Origin: Deltaproteobacteria bacterium UBA5205
GTDB taxonomy: Bacteria; Desulfobacterota; Syntrophorhabdia; Syntrophorhabdales; Syntrophorhabdaceae
Direction of reading: 5' to 3'
Length of the DNA stretch: 64,000 nucleotides
Assembly: GCA_002412715.1 (NCBI GenBank)
Contig: DHVP01000048.1
Coordinates: 166,417-230,416 of the forward strand
The notes below the pieces were generated by a model. The model saw nothing but the letters and a program-made list of their open reading frames with translations. It had not been told where the DNA came from and did not search any database. This document shows positions 24,054 to 33,067 of the stretch, piece by piece. The position numbers were made by a program, and so were the translations under genes. Position 1 is the stretch's first letter. Each line of letters begins with the position of its first letter.

Positions 24054-25790
24054 ATGGACAAGATATTACGCATCAACATGGGGGCCCAGGGAGGCCCGAA
24101 GCTCGAGGAGGCGCCCGTCGGCGAGTTCGCAGGTCTCGGAGGCAGAGGGCTTACGTCCACGATCGTTGCCAGGGAGGTTCCTCCAACCTGTCATCCCCTT
24201 TCTCAAGAAAACAAACTTGTCATCGCCCCGGGGCTCTTAAGCGGTACCACCGCCGCCATGTCGGGAAGGCTCTCAATCGGGTGCAAGAGCCCTCTTACGG
24301 GAGGTATCAAGGAGTCCAACTCCGGCGGCCAGCCGTCACAGGTCCTGGCCCGGCTCGGGTATGCGGCCGTAATACTCGAGGGGAAACCGGAAGGTGACGA
24401 CCTTTACAAGATCTTCGTCAACAAGGACGGGGTCACAATCACCGTGGACAACAGCCTCAAAATGCTCGGCAATTACGCCACTGTGGAGAAAATGCAGAAG
24501 GAATTCGGGGAGACAGTCGCGTGTATCTCCATCGGCCAGGCGGGGGAAATGAAACTCGCCGCCTCGTCGATAGCCTGCACCGACATGGAGGGGCGGCCTG
24601 CGCGTCATGCCGGCCGCGGAGGCGTCGGCGCCGTAATGGGATCGAAGGGCGTCAAGGTTATCGTCCTCGATGACACAGGAATGTCAGTCCGTCAACCGAA
24701 GGACCCCGACAAGTTTCGCGAGGCAAACAAGATATTCGTCGACGGCCTCAGGAAGCACGGCGTCACCGGGGAGGCGCTTCCCGCATATGGGACCAATGTC
24801 CTTACCAACATTCTCAATGAAGCCGGCGGATACCCGACATACAACTTCAGGGAAGGCCGTTTCGCCGGGGCATCGAAGATCAGCGGAGAGACTGAGGCGG
24901 CCCTCGAGTTTGACAGGGGCGGGGTCCCGACGCACGGTTGCCACCGCGGGTGTGTTATCCGGTGTTCCGGAATATATAACGACAAGGACGGCCACTACGT
25001 CAGCAAACAACCCGAGTACGAGACGGTATGGGCCCATGGAGGCAATTGCGGCATCGACGACCTGGACAAGATTGCCCAGATGGATTTCATTGACGACGAC
25101 ACGGGCCTCGATACCATCGATATGGGCGTCGCCATCGGCATCGCCATGGAAGCAGGCGTCATCAAGTACGGCGATTCTGATGGCGCCATAAGCCTCCTTA
25201 AGGAAGTGGGCAAGGGTACACCCATGGGAAGGATTCTCGGCAGCGGTGCCGCTGTCGTGGGCAAGGTTTTTGGCGTGGAACGCGTTCCCGTGGTGAAAGG
25301 CCAGGCCATGCCCGCCTATGATCCCCGTGCCGTGAAAGGCCTCGGTGTCACCTATGCCACAAGTCCCATGGGCGCCGACCACACCGCCGGTTACGCCACC
25401 GCCACGAACATCCTCAAGGTCGGCGGCTACGTGGATCCCCTCAAGGCACAGGGCCAGGTCGACCTGTCGCGAAACCTGCAGATAGCAACGGCCGCCATAG
25501 ACTCAACGGGCATGTGTGTCTTTATCGCCTTCGCCCTTCTCGACCTCCCGGAGACCTTCGAGGCCCTTCTTGACATGCTGAACGCCTTTTATGGGATCAA
25601 CCTTAACGCGGACAATGTCGCCGACCTGGGGAAGACAATCCTCAAGCTGGAGCGCGACTTCAACAACCGGGCCGGCCTCACGAAGGAACAGGACCGCCTG
25701 CCGGCCTTCTTCAAACTACAGCAGGTTCCTCCGCACAACGTCACTTTCGACATCACCGATGAAGAACTGGACCAGGTTTTCAATTTCTAA
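24054..25790 (+). CDS. aor: Aldehyde:ferredoxin oxidoreductase family protein (tungstopterin, [4Fe-4S])
   Basis: AOR enzymes oxidise aldehydes to acids, or the reverse, with ferredoxin. The 578-residue protein has the N-terminal pterin domain (GLGGRGLTSTIVAREV; SGRLSIGCKSPLTGG; AGRGGVGAVMGSKGVK) and the helical domains with the cluster ligands C296, C300, C304 in a C-x3-C-x3-C arrangement, and C488 in DSTGMC as the fourth ligand. The Asp/Gly pterin motif MGADHTAGYA precedes it. The C-x3-C-x3-C spacing marks an AOR-like subfamily distinct from the archaeal C-x2-C-x3-C prototype, so the substrate is uncertain. It is transcribed alone and ends at a strong terminator. Confidence 0.93.
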   Translation: MDKILRINMGAQGGPKLEEAPVGEFAGLGGRGLTSTIVAREVPPTCHPLSQENKLVIAPGLLSGTTAAMSGRLSIGCKSPLTGGIKESNSGGQPSQVLARLGYAAVILEGKPEGDDLYKIFVNKDGVTITVDNSLKMLGNYATVEKMQKEFGETVACISIGQAGEMKLAASSIACTDMEGRPARHAGRGGVGAVMGSKGVKVIVLDDTGMSVRQPKDPDKFREANKIFVDGLRKHGVTGEALPAYGTNVLTNILNEAGGYPTYNFREGRFAGASKISGETEAALEFDRGGVPTHGCHRGCVIRCSGIYNDKDGHYVSKQPEYETVWAHGGNCGIDDLDKIAQMDFIDDDTGLDTIDMGVAIGIAMEAGVIKYGDSDGAISLLKEVGKGTPMGRILGSGAAVVGKVFGVERVPVVKGQAMPAYDPRAVKGLGVTYATSPMGADHTAGYATATNILKVGGYVDPLKAQGQVDLSRNLQIATAAIDSTGMCVFIAFALLDLPETFEALLDMLNAFYGINLNADNVADLGKTILKLERDFNNRAGLTKEQDRLPAFFKLQQVPPHNVTFDITDEELDQVFNF

Positions 25791-25810
25791 CCCGGGATCC
25801 TTTGTGATTG

Positions 25811-25841
25811 GAAGAAGAGGCCCGATGGCCTCTTCTTTTTT
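25811..25841 (+). terminator. Rho-independent terminator after the AOR gene
   Basis: An 11-base-pair stem, AAGAAGAGGCC (25812-25822) with GGCCTCTTCTT (25827-25837), loop CGAT, followed by a run of T. It lies 20 bases after the AOR stop. Confidence 0.85.
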
Positions 25842-25867
25842 GGGCGAAGAGGAGGACAAGACATGGG

Positions 25868-26494
25868 ATGATGCCGGATTTTGATCACGCGCGGGAGGTA
25901 CGATGCGTCATGGAGGGGATCGATGCCGGTCCTTTCACGTCCATTCTGCAGGGCGGTTTTATCGTGAGATGCCGGACGGGTCGCACTATTGAGGATCTCC
26001 TCACACAGGATTTCGGCATCACCGGGGAGTATCTGGAAAGGAGATTGAGTACGGTGTTTCTGGAGGGGCAGTGCGTAGACGATATCGGCGCTGCCGTTGC
26101 AAGGACAGGTGCTACCCTGGCTCTGTCTTCCGCGATGCCGGGCCTGGCGGGAGCGACATTGCGCCGCAAGGGGGCCCTTTCCTCCATGCGAGGCTCCATT
26201 ACCCACAATGAAAATTCCCGGCCCACAGACGTGGTCGCGGACGGTTTCATCACTCTCAAACTCTTCAATGTCCTCTCCGGTGAATTGGGCCCCATCTTTC
26301 TTGCGCGAGGTATTTACGTTAAAGCCTCGGAACTGGCCGACCTTCTCGCAATGCGCGGCGGGGCATTCCGTCGGGGGTGCACCCGGTTGACGATGGATGA
26401 CAGGCCCGTCGATCCCGAGACCCTTTTGAACTCCCTCGGAGGTCTCGGCTCCGGGCTTGTTCGGCTCGTCGGAGCCCGGTCGGCGTCCCGGTAG
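25868..26494 (+). CDS. Unknown protein downstream of AOR
   Basis: I do not recognise a family. The ~208-residue protein is soluble and acidic to neutral with a central Ala/Gly-rich segment (LALSSAMPGLAGATLRRKGALSSMRGSI) and a hydrophobic FITLKLFNVLSGELGPIFLARGIYV segment. Cysteines are few and no nucleotide loop is visible. GGAGG at 25851-25855 precedes; ATGs at 25868 and 25871 are in frame, and an ATG at 25863 opens only a two-codon frame. The frame extends 5' into the terminator but that part is unlikely to be translated. Expression would need read-through of that terminator or a promoter in the short gap. A link to AOR maturation is only positional. Confidence 0.6.
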   Translation: MMPDFDHAREVRCVMEGIDAGPFTSILQGGFIVRCRTGRTIEDLLTQDFGITGEYLERRLSTVFLEGQCVDDIGAAVARTGATLALSSAMPGLAGATLRRKGALSSMRGSITHNENSRPTDVVADGFITLKLFNVLSGELGPIFLARGIYVKASELADLLAMRGGAFRRGCTRLTMDDRPVDPETLLNSLGGLGSGLVRLVGARSASR

Positions 26495-26685
26495 AATCCC
26501 CATCCTGCTTTTCCGTACCGGCCAGAATCCTGCAGACCGGCGGCCGGCAATGGTCCGTGGATTGTTCACGTTGACTTAACGGGACAACAGCCTTACTTTT
26601 TCCTAATAAAAATCGTCCCGGCCTTGCGTAAAGAAACATACGCGGAGCCGCGATGAGGAAAAAATCGCAAGACAGGAGGATGGTT

Positions 26686-26997
26686 ATGAGAAAAGCAGTT
26701 ATGGTATCGATGGTTATGTTGTTCGCGATGATTGCCTTTGTTGCGTGCCAAACGCCGGCGGGCAGGTCGGCGGGAGAGGTGGTGGATGATGCGTCCATTA
26801 CAACACAGGTCAAGGCGAAGCTTCTCGAAGACGACATCACAAAGGGCATTGCGGTGAGCGTCCAGACTTTCGACGGAACCGTGACATTGATCGGGGCCGT
26901 GGACACCCAGGCGCAGATAGACAGCGCGAGCCGGATCGCACGCAGCGTCAACGGAGTAAAACGGGTAGATAACCGGCTGAACATTAAAGAAAAGTAA
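26686..26997 (+). CDS. BON-domain lipoprotein
   Basis: The 103-residue protein has a lipoprotein signal (VMLFAMIAFVAC, lipidated Cys about residue 21) and one BON domain (DDASITTQVKAKLLEDD ... GTVTLIGAVDTQAQIDSASRIARSVNGVKRVDN), a module of OsmY-like envelope proteins thought to bind phospholipid. The ATG at 26686 is chosen: AGGAGG ends 6 bases upstream. An in-frame ATG at 26653 would place that site inside the gene. A tiny lipoprotein gene follows within 21 bases. Confidence 0.85.
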   Translation: MRKAVMVSMVMLFAMIAFVACQTPAGRSAGEVVDDASITTQVKAKLLEDDITKGIAVSVQTFDGTVTLIGAVDTQAQIDSASRIARSVNGVKRVDNRLNIKEK

Positions 26998-27018
26998 GGA
27001 GCTCTGTCGCCGCGATCT

Positions 27019-27156
27019 GTGACAGCATTTATCTGTGTTGTCGCCGTCCTGTCTCTCGCGGGCTGTGCGGCCCGTCTCCCCGACGTTGCTCGCCTGATGG
27101 AACAGGTGGGGCGGTTGAGGGGATGGATCGCCCGCCCGCTGTCCCCCTGGCCTTAG
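27019..27156 (+). CDS. Small lipoprotein of 45 residues
   Basis: A GTG-started frame encodes a signal-like segment with lipobox LAGC (AFICVVAVLSLAGCAARLPD), followed by a short amphipathic tail ending LSPWP. AAGGAG lies at 26996-27001, rather far from the GTG; a CTG at 27004 in the same frame is an alternative start. The size resembles entericidin-type peptides, but there is no real sequence match. It probably shares the transcript of the BON lipoprotein and converges with uvrD. Confidence 0.5.
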   Translation: MTAFICVVAVLSLAGCAARLPDVARLMEQVGRLRGWIARPLSPWP

Positions 27157-27166
27157 AAGATCCCCG

Positions 27167-29182
27167 TCATTTCATCGAATGGAGCAGTTTTTCGAGAAGA
27201 TCGTCCTTGCTCAAACCATCGGGGAAGGCGGCGCCGGCTTTATCCCCCTTGACGCCGCCGACATCGTATTTCTCGTCGAGACATGCCCTCACATTCGGCG
27301 CCTCGATGAAGCGGGAGAGCCGGTTAAAAGTGTGTATGCCGTTATTGCGCCCCTCATGATGGGCAAGGACCCAGAGGCGTTCCCTGGCCCGTGTCACCGC
27401 CACATACAGCAGCCTTCGCTCCTCTTCGAGTCCTTCGTCATCGCGCGTTGTATAGCTGGAGGGCAGGACGCCGTCTACCGCGCCGATGAGAAAAACGTTG
27501 CGCCATTCCAGCCCCTTCGCTGAATGAATAGTCGATATGATGAGCGGCCTCTCCCATATCGTGTCATGGAAATCCTTGACACCACGCTCGGGCGGTTCGA
27601 TGGCGAGGTCGACAAGAAAGTCTCGGACCGAGTCGTATCTTCCCGATATCTGGGCCAGGGCATCGAGATCGTTCTTTCTCAGGTTCCAGTCAAGATCGAA
27701 TTTTTCTCTCAGGAGGGGTTCGTAGTAGTCGATGACCGACCGGCAGACGTCTTCGGGATTGGGCCGGCCAGTCCCAAGAAGGCCTGAGAGCCTGGAAAGT
27801 CCATCGGAATACCTGCCCCCGGATCGGGCATAGTGATCGATGACGGTGTGCACGATGGATTCAAGACTCTCGTACGGGGCCATCTCGCCCAGCATCTGTT
27901 CCGCCGTTTTGGGGCCCAACCCGGAGATGAGCAAGAGCACGCGGCTCCAGGCCAGTTTGTCCTTCGGGTTCACGAAGAGTCTGAGGTGTGCGATGAGGTC
28001 CTTGACGTGGGCCGTTTCATAGAACTTCAACCCGCCATATATGGCAAAGGGAATGTTTCGCCTGCCAAGTTCCGCTTGCAGGGGAATCGTTATGTACGAG
28101 GACCGAAAGAGAATGCACTGGTGGGAGAGATCCATTCCCTGGTCGTAGAATTCTTTTATCCTGTCGACAACCCAGGCTGCTTCCTCGTGGGCGTCTCTCG
28201 AATAGATGAGATACGGTTTTTCTCCATAGTCTTTTTTTACGGCCTTGAGGCATTTCTGATACTTGTTTGCCATGTTGTCCAGAATCGCGTTGCCGACATC
28301 GAGGATTGCCTGGGTGCTCCTGTAGTTGTCCTCCAGTTTGATGATCCTGCAGCCGGGAAAGCGGTCGGGAAACCGCATGATGTTCTCATGGGAACTCCCC
28401 CTGAAGGAATAGATGGACTGCGCATCGTCGCCCACAATGAGGATATTGCCATGGCGCGCCGCAAGATGGTACGCTATGTCCCCCTGCATGGCATTGGTGT
28501 CCTGAAATTCGTCGACCATGACATGGCGGTATCTTTCAGCTATGCGGGAGCGGATCTCTTCATTTTCGAGAAGGAGCTTGAAATAGAGGAGAAGATCGTC
28601 GTAGTCGAGACATTGCGAAGCTACCTTGTACTCCACGTACTTCCTGCGCAGCTCGCCGATTTCCTCTGCAAATTGGAGGAATTCCGGGTAATACCTCTCA
28701 AGGACCCCGTCGAGGGACAGGCCCTTGTTCACGGACATACTGAGGATCTTTCTCAGCATGTCCTTCCGGGGGCGCCTCTTCTGCCTTTCATAAAAACCGA
28801 GACTGACGGCGCAGCGATGCACGGCCTCCTCGGCGTCGGATTCATCGTAAATGCTAAAGGTATCGGGAAGCCCGAAGAAACCGCTGTATCTGCGGAGCAT
28901 CTTGTTCGCAAAGGAATGGAACGTCCCGCCCTCGACACCCTCACAGCGGGGATCGTGCCGCGCGGCGCGGGATATCATCTCCCTGGCACTGCGCCTCGTG
29001 AAGGTTAGAAGCAGGATGGAACCCGGGTCGATGCCTCTTTCCACGAGGTAGCGCACCCTGTACTCGATGACCCGCGTCTTCCCGCTGCCCGCACCCGCAA
29101 TGACAAGCAGGGGACCATCGACGGTGGTCACCGCCTCATACTGCCTCTCGTTAAGTTCTTCTCTGAAATTACCTTCCGCCAT
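27167..29182 (-). CDS. UvrD/PcrA/Rep-type superfamily 1A DNA helicase
   Basis: This 671-residue 3'-5' helicase shows all SF1A motifs: Q motif LNERQYEAV, Walker A GAGSGKT, motif Ia TFTRRSAREM, motif II VDEFQDTN, motif III VGDDAQSIYSFRG, motif IV EDNYRST, motif V STIHSAKGLEW and motif VI VAVTRARERL. The ATG at 29182 (MAEGNFREELNERQ) is preferred: the in-frame ATG at 29221 is the -35 box of the promoter. It could act in repair or replication restart. Domain 2 resembles the Rep/PcrA branch. It lies alone on the minus strand after the DinB-like gene. Confidence 0.93.
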   Translation of the reverse strand: MAEGNFREELNERQYEAVTTVDGPLLVIAGAGSGKTRVIEYRVRYLVERGIDPGSILLLTFTRRSAREMISRAARHDPRCEGVEGGTFHSFANKMLRRYSGFFGLPDTFSIYDESDAEEAVHRCAVSLGFYERQKRRPRKDMLRKILSMSVNKGLSLDGVLERYYPEFLQFAEEIGELRRKYVEYKVASQCLDYDDLLLYFKLLLENEEIRSRIAERYRHVMVDEFQDTNAMQGDIAYHLAARHGNILIVGDDAQSIYSFRGSSHENIMRFPDRFPGCRIIKLEDNYRSTQAILDVGNAILDNMANKYQKCLKAVKKDYGEKPYLIYSRDAHEEAAWVVDRIKEFYDQGMDLSHQCILFRSSYITIPLQAELGRRNIPFAIYGGLKFYETAHVKDLIAHLRLFVNPKDKLAWSRVLLLISGLGPKTAEQMLGEMAPYESLESIVHTVIDHYARSGGRYSDGLSRLSGLLGTGRPNPEDVCRSVIDYYEPLLREKFDLDWNLRKNDLDALAQISGRYDSVRDFLVDLAIEPPERGVKDFHDTIWERPLIISTIHSAKGLEWRNVFLIGAVDGVLPSSYTTRDDEGLEEERRLLYVAVTRARERLWVLAHHEGRNNGIHTFNRLSRFIEAPNVRACLDEKYDVGGVKGDKAGAAFPDGLSKDDLLEKLLHSMK

Positions 29183-29192
29183 CGCCGGACAT

Positions 29193-29221
29193 AGTATACC
29201 TGATTTCGGCTCCTGCGTCAT
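29193..29221 (-). promoter_or_regulatory. Promoter of the UvrD-like helicase, nearly leaderless
   Basis: Minus strand: -35 ATGACG (29216-29221), 17-base spacer, -10 TATACT (29193-29198). Expected start about 4 bases before the ATG at 29182; no ribosome site. Confidence 0.5.
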
Positions 29222-29304
29222 TCAGCGCGCGAAAGGCAAGGCCTGGCGCACGTCTATCTCATAACAGCCGGGAGGAGTCCCATACCGGAAGCCGGGTCTT
29301 CCCT

Positions 29305-29802
29305 TCACGACGCCTGCAGGGCCTTGAGTATCTCTCGCATGTGGTCCGTATGGAATTGGAGATGATAGTCAAGGAGGCTTCCGATCATACCTTCGAGTGT
29401 CGGATATTCGCCCAGGTCCGTTTCCTTAAGAAGAGGAACGTGCGCCTTTCTGTCCAGCTGGTCCGGCGACAGGCCTTCCGCGAACTTCGAGACCTCCCCG
29501 TACTGTTTTTCCACCTCTGAGAGAAGCTCATCGAATCTCATAAGCGCACGCCTTTCAGAAAAAAAGGGATTCTCGGCCTCGAGATCGATGGTCGGGATAT
29601 CCAGGTCGAGAACGCTCTGAAGACCTTCTGTAATGCCCGGCCCTTCAGGGCCGAGGACGTGCGAAAGGATCTGCTTGGGAGACCACCGCCCTTCCGGCGC
29701 CCGTGAAGCTGTACCTTCATCGATGCCTTCGCATACCTTTTTCAGCTCCTCTATTCTCGTATGAATGGTTTCGGCCAATTGACGACCTGTTGACGCTGCC
29801 AT
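29305..29802 (-). CDS. DinB-like four-helix protein
   Basis: The 165-residue protein fits the DinB/DfsB metal-binding helix bundle fold: an N-terminal helix (RQLAETIHTRIEELKKVCEG), RWSPKQILSHVLG with the first His, and a C-terminal DYHLQFHTDHMREILKAL supplying further His ligands. Such proteins include thiol-dependent transferases, often of unknown substrate. The start at 29802 is set by AAGGAGGAGAC upstream; the longer frame overlaps the SDR gene. It lies 28 bases after that gene and is probably the last member of the FAD oxidase-SDR-DinB operon. Confidence 0.75.
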   Translation of the reverse strand: MAASTGRQLAETIHTRIEELKKVCEGIDEGTASRAPEGRWSPKQILSHVLGPEGPGITEGLQSVLDLDIPTIDLEAENPFFSERRALMRFDELLSEVEKQYGEVSKFAEGLSPDQLDRKAHVPLLKETDLGEYPTLEGMIGSLLDYHLQFHTDHMREILKALQAS

Positions 29803-29830
29803 TTTCTGTCTCCTCCTTTTCGCTTTCTCT

Positions 29831-31027
29831 TCAGCCCGATGCCCGGGATACCCCGGCATCACTCTTTCCGTTTCCGTTTCCCCAATCCATACGTACTGCA
29901 TATCTCATGCACCGTTCGAAAACGTCATAGGTCAGGTCGGGCGCCGAAAAGCCCGCCGCGAGGCCATTCGTATTTGTCCTGTCGAAACTGCGCGTATCGG
30001 ACAGGTAGGGAAGATAGGGCCTGACGAGTTTGTTGAAGATCTCCTCGGGCGGGTTCTGAACGCCCCCGTTTTGCCCTTCACCGTAGAGCGTCTCTATTCC
30101 CCTGATCCTGAGAAACCTCTCGCAGTATGCGGCGAGTTCCTCCGTCGTCCTGGGTGCATCGCTCGTGATATGATAAATACGGCCTGACCGGGGAGATTCG
30201 AGCACGGACAGCATGACGGCAACAAAATAATCTACGGGAATGAGGTTCACATGTCCCCGGCGCGCAAGAAATATACGCAACGGCAGGTGCAGTATCCCCT
30301 CGGGGTCGAGATGGATATCGATCTCGCGGGATTTGCGGCCGCCGTGCTGACTGATGTCGTTGAGGTAGATGTCGCGGATAAGCTGAAGCGCCTTGACGTG
30401 ATAATACAGGGCGTTGAAACGGTTCGACCGGCCGGTGACAGAATCACCGTAGACGATGGATGGACGGACGATCGTGAACGGGGTAGCCTGCAGGGAACAC
30501 CGGGCGGCGACCTGTCTTTCGGCCTCCGCCTTCGTCTCTTCATACACGTTCGAGAACGTCCGCGAAACGATGGGCGCCTCGGGCGCGGGTCCCGGCCCGG
30601 AAACATAGGCGGTGCTTACGTAATGGAAATAACGGGCACCGGAATCCTTCGCCAGCCCGATGATCCCGGGCAGGGCGTGGACGTTCGTTTCCGTCGCTTC
30701 CCGGCGGGTGCGCTCCGAAAACCGGGTGTCCGACGCGCAATGGATTATCTCCGATACCTTCCCGCAAAGGACGTCGTACTGATGACGTTCGAGACCGAGC
30801 CGGGGTTCAAGGAGGTCCACCTCGGCTGTTTCCACGAGCGCTCCCCGGTCCTTGACATCGAACCACGCAAGCAATGCGGCCACCCTGTCGGCAAGGCTCA
30901 TACCTTTACGACGACGCCCGAGAATCACCAGACTGCGTCCTTTCCTGATGAGGGCGTCCATCAGGTGGCTTCCCAGAAAACCCGTGGCACCCGTCAACGC
31001 AAATACCCGCGCATCCCTCTGTCTCAT
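29831..31027 (-). CDS. Extended SDR / thioester-reductase-like NAD(P)-dependent protein
   Basis: The 398-residue protein has the Rossmann motif TGATGFLGSHL at residues 13-23, CASDTRFSE, the VSTAYVSG segment and catalytic-type Tyr-x3-Lys (NVYEETKAEAE). It resembles the NAD_binding_4 group (fatty acyl-CoA or carrier-bound thioester reductases) more than sugar epimerases. The C-terminal third has an extra ~80-residue tail of low similarity. It starts 12 bases after the FAD oxidase stop, so the two probably act together, perhaps on an acyl or aldehyde intermediate. The substrate is unknown. Confidence 0.82.
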   Translation of the reverse strand: MRQRDARVFALTGATGFLGSHLMDALIRKGRSLVILGRRRKGMSLADRVAALLAWFDVKDRGALVETAEVDLLEPRLGLERHQYDVLCGKVSEIIHCASDTRFSERTRREATETNVHALPGIIGLAKDSGARYFHYVSTAYVSGPGPAPEAPIVSRTFSNVYEETKAEAERQVAARCSLQATPFTIVRPSIVYGDSVTGRSNRFNALYYHVKALQLIRDIYLNDISQHGGRKSREIDIHLDPEGILHLPLRIFLARRGHVNLIPVDYFVAVMLSVLESPRSGRIYHITSDAPRTTEELAAYCERFLRIRGIETLYGEGQNGGVQNPPEEIFNKLVRPYLPYLSDTRSFDRTNTNGLAAGFSAPDLTYDVFERCMRYAVRMDWGNGNGKSDAGVSRASG

Positions 31028-31039
31028 CGTCTGCCGGCC

Positions 31040-32884
31040 TCATGCGTACAGCAGGTTTTCTTTTCTGCAGTATCCCTGCTGAAAGATGTATTTCACCCAT
31101 CGTATCGTTCCCGTCCGGGCTGAAAGACGGTCTATTATGGCGCCGGCCTCAGCCGCTGCCTGCCGTACCCGGTCAATTTCATCTCCGTCGTTCTGGTCAA
31201 AAAAGTAGTCATACTCCAGAACGCACCGCTTGCCGCCGTCCACGGGGGTGATAAAACCAAGATTGTTCTTGAGAGCGTACCGGAGCGCTGTGCTTCCGAG
31301 CCCGGCGCAGACATCATCGATCAAGGTATGATCGAGGGGGAGATACATGAGGAAGGGAAGGAACTGCTTCTGACGCCCGATCCTCGAACTGGTGATCCTG
31401 AACATATTGAGCCAGACCAGATCTGTCAGGTCGGGCCGCGAATAGATCTCCTCATAGACGGGTCTCAAGTCGGGGTCAAAATCCCGGACGAGCCGCCAGG
31501 CAGAAGGGCAAAGAGCGGCCTCCGCAAGATCGGCAAAACCTCCGCCCTTGAGGTATCCAAAAGGTTCTTCTTCCGGCAGGCCTGCGATAAACTCGAGCCA
31601 GTCGGCAGTGCCGAGCGAAGGAAGGCCGAGACTCAACACCGTGAAGAGGCCCTGGCCGATCATGGGATGGCCCATCTCCCTGAGGCTTGCCATTGCGTAC
31701 CGGTCGCCGAGCACCAGCACCATGCAGGCTATGCCCAGTTTGCGGGCAAGGGCGTCCTTAACCTCCACCGCTGTCCGCTGTGTCGGAGACATGAAGGATG
31801 AGAGATATTCAGGACCAAGGATCCCTATGGCCAGGCCAATCCGCCGCATCGCACAATCTCGTGAAAAATCTATTGCCTTTTCCAACAAATCGAAGGGAAC
31901 AAGGGCGCCGCTTTCATCACCCGTCATGGGGTGGAGCTTCACCCGCAAAGACGAACAGACACCGGGGGACACCGCACCAGCCCTATCAAAGGCAAACAGG
32001 TTCGGCGCGTTCTTTTCGTTGAGTGAAAAAAAGGACCCGTCGGTACGGACAAATTCGGCATCGATATAGTTGTCGGCACAGGAACCGTACGCTGTCGAAA
32101 AAAGAGATACTATCCCCGCGCACATCATGGTGCCGCAGACCAGGGCCGCCGGTTCCGCCACATTCACGCGGTAGCCCCTTTGCGCGGCCTCACGCTGGAG
32201 TTCGAATGCGGCAACCCCCGGCCCTACCCTGACAGACCAGTTTTTCTCATCGAACTCGATCTCTTTCATCCGGTTAAGATCGATGACGGCTCCTTCGCAG
32301 AGTTCGAATCCCATGAGATTGGTTCCGTTTCCGCGCACCACCCACGGGATCCCGGCACTCCCAAGCAGTTTCAAAAGCGATGATATCTCCTGGCGTGTAC
32401 CCGGCATGATGACGTATCTCGGCGGTGCAGGTACGGCCAGGGGTGACGGATCATGGGAATAGGTGACGGCGATGGCCCGGTCGTTCGTGGCCCATTCGTC
32501 TCCCACGATCCTTCGTATGCTTTGCAGAAAAGGGTCGGCATCAGCGTGTGCAACGGGCTTGCCGGCTGCCAGATGACGGGCGACATGCGATTTGAGGGCC
32601 TCCATGACACGCGTCGGCCTCAGTCCTGTAACGAAGCAGCACTGGTAATCGCACTTCCCGCACAGATCGCAGCTCTGTGCAATCTCCACGCATTTTTCCG
32701 TAACGTGGACCTTGCCCTTCGCCAGCGCCGCGTAGAGGTCCATCCTCCCCTCGGGATAAAAGCTGACGTAGCCGCGCTCAACCCCCGAGGCACAAACCCC
32801 GGTCCCCAGGAAATCGATCTTGCACATTGCATAGTGCCTGCAATTGCCGGCGATACCGAGCGCCTCATCCATTTTATTAACCAT
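31040..32884 (-). CDS. FAD-linked oxidase with N-terminal cysteine-rich Fe-S region
   Basis: The 614-residue protein has an N-terminal Cys-rich part (GNCRHYAMCKIDFLGTGVC, then CDLCGKCDYQCCFVTG) likely to bind [4Fe-4S] clusters, then a PCMH FAD domain (about 155-330; VMPGTRQEISSLLKLL; WVVRGNGTNLMGFELCEGAVIDL) and a long substrate domain. It is related to glycolate oxidase GlcD / lactate dehydrogenase enzymes but with the cluster module at the front rather than on a separate subunit. The ATG at 32884 fits a promoter with TSS near it; the TTG at 32920 is the -35 box. Substrate unknown, perhaps a 2-hydroxyacid. Confidence 0.82.
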   Translation of the reverse strand: MVNKMDEALGIAGNCRHYAMCKIDFLGTGVCASGVERGYVSFYPEGRMDLYAALAKGKVHVTEKCVEIAQSCDLCGKCDYQCCFVTGLRPTRVMEALKSHVARHLAAGKPVAHADADPFLQSIRRIVGDEWATNDRAIAVTYSHDPSPLAVPAPPRYVIMPGTRQEISSLLKLLGSAGIPWVVRGNGTNLMGFELCEGAVIDLNRMKEIEFDEKNWSVRVGPGVAAFELQREAAQRGYRVNVAEPAALVCGTMMCAGIVSLFSTAYGSCADNYIDAEFVRTDGSFFSLNEKNAPNLFAFDRAGAVSPGVCSSLRVKLHPMTGDESGALVPFDLLEKAIDFSRDCAMRRIGLAIGILGPEYLSSFMSPTQRTAVEVKDALARKLGIACMVLVLGDRYAMASLREMGHPMIGQGLFTVLSLGLPSLGTADWLEFIAGLPEEEPFGYLKGGGFADLAEAALCPSAWRLVRDFDPDLRPVYEEIYSRPDLTDLVWLNMFRITSSRIGRQKQFLPFLMYLPLDHTLIDDVCAGLGSTALRYALKNNLGFITPVDGGKRCVLEYDYFFDQNDGDEIDRVRQAAAEAGAIIDRLSARTGTIRWVKYIFQQGYCRKENLLYA

Positions 32885-32893
32885 GACGGGAAA

Positions 32894-32920
32894 ACTATAA
32901 CCGATACCCCGGTTCGTCAA
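32894..32920 (-). promoter_or_regulatory. Promoter of the FAD oxidase-SDR-DinB operon, nearly leaderless
   Basis: Minus strand: -35 TTGACG (32915-32920), 15-base spacer, -10 TATAGT (32894-32899). The expected start lies about 2-3 bases before the ATG at 32884. The spacer is shorter than ideal. Confidence 0.4.
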
Positions 32921-33067
32921 GCCGGGTCAGGCTCTCCGGCGCGATGCCGAAGGTCTCAGGCGGGTGGGATGATATTTGGATCGTGAAGGAAGTCTTTTGA
33001 AGCTGTGGTGGTGCGCTTGCACCTCATCGGCACGATAGCGCACCTCGTCACCAGGATCACAACAGCC

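Noticed and set aside
27833..29008. A 391-codon plus-strand frame
   Set aside because: It is the antisense shadow of the UvrD-like helicase, all of whose motifs are read on the minus strand.
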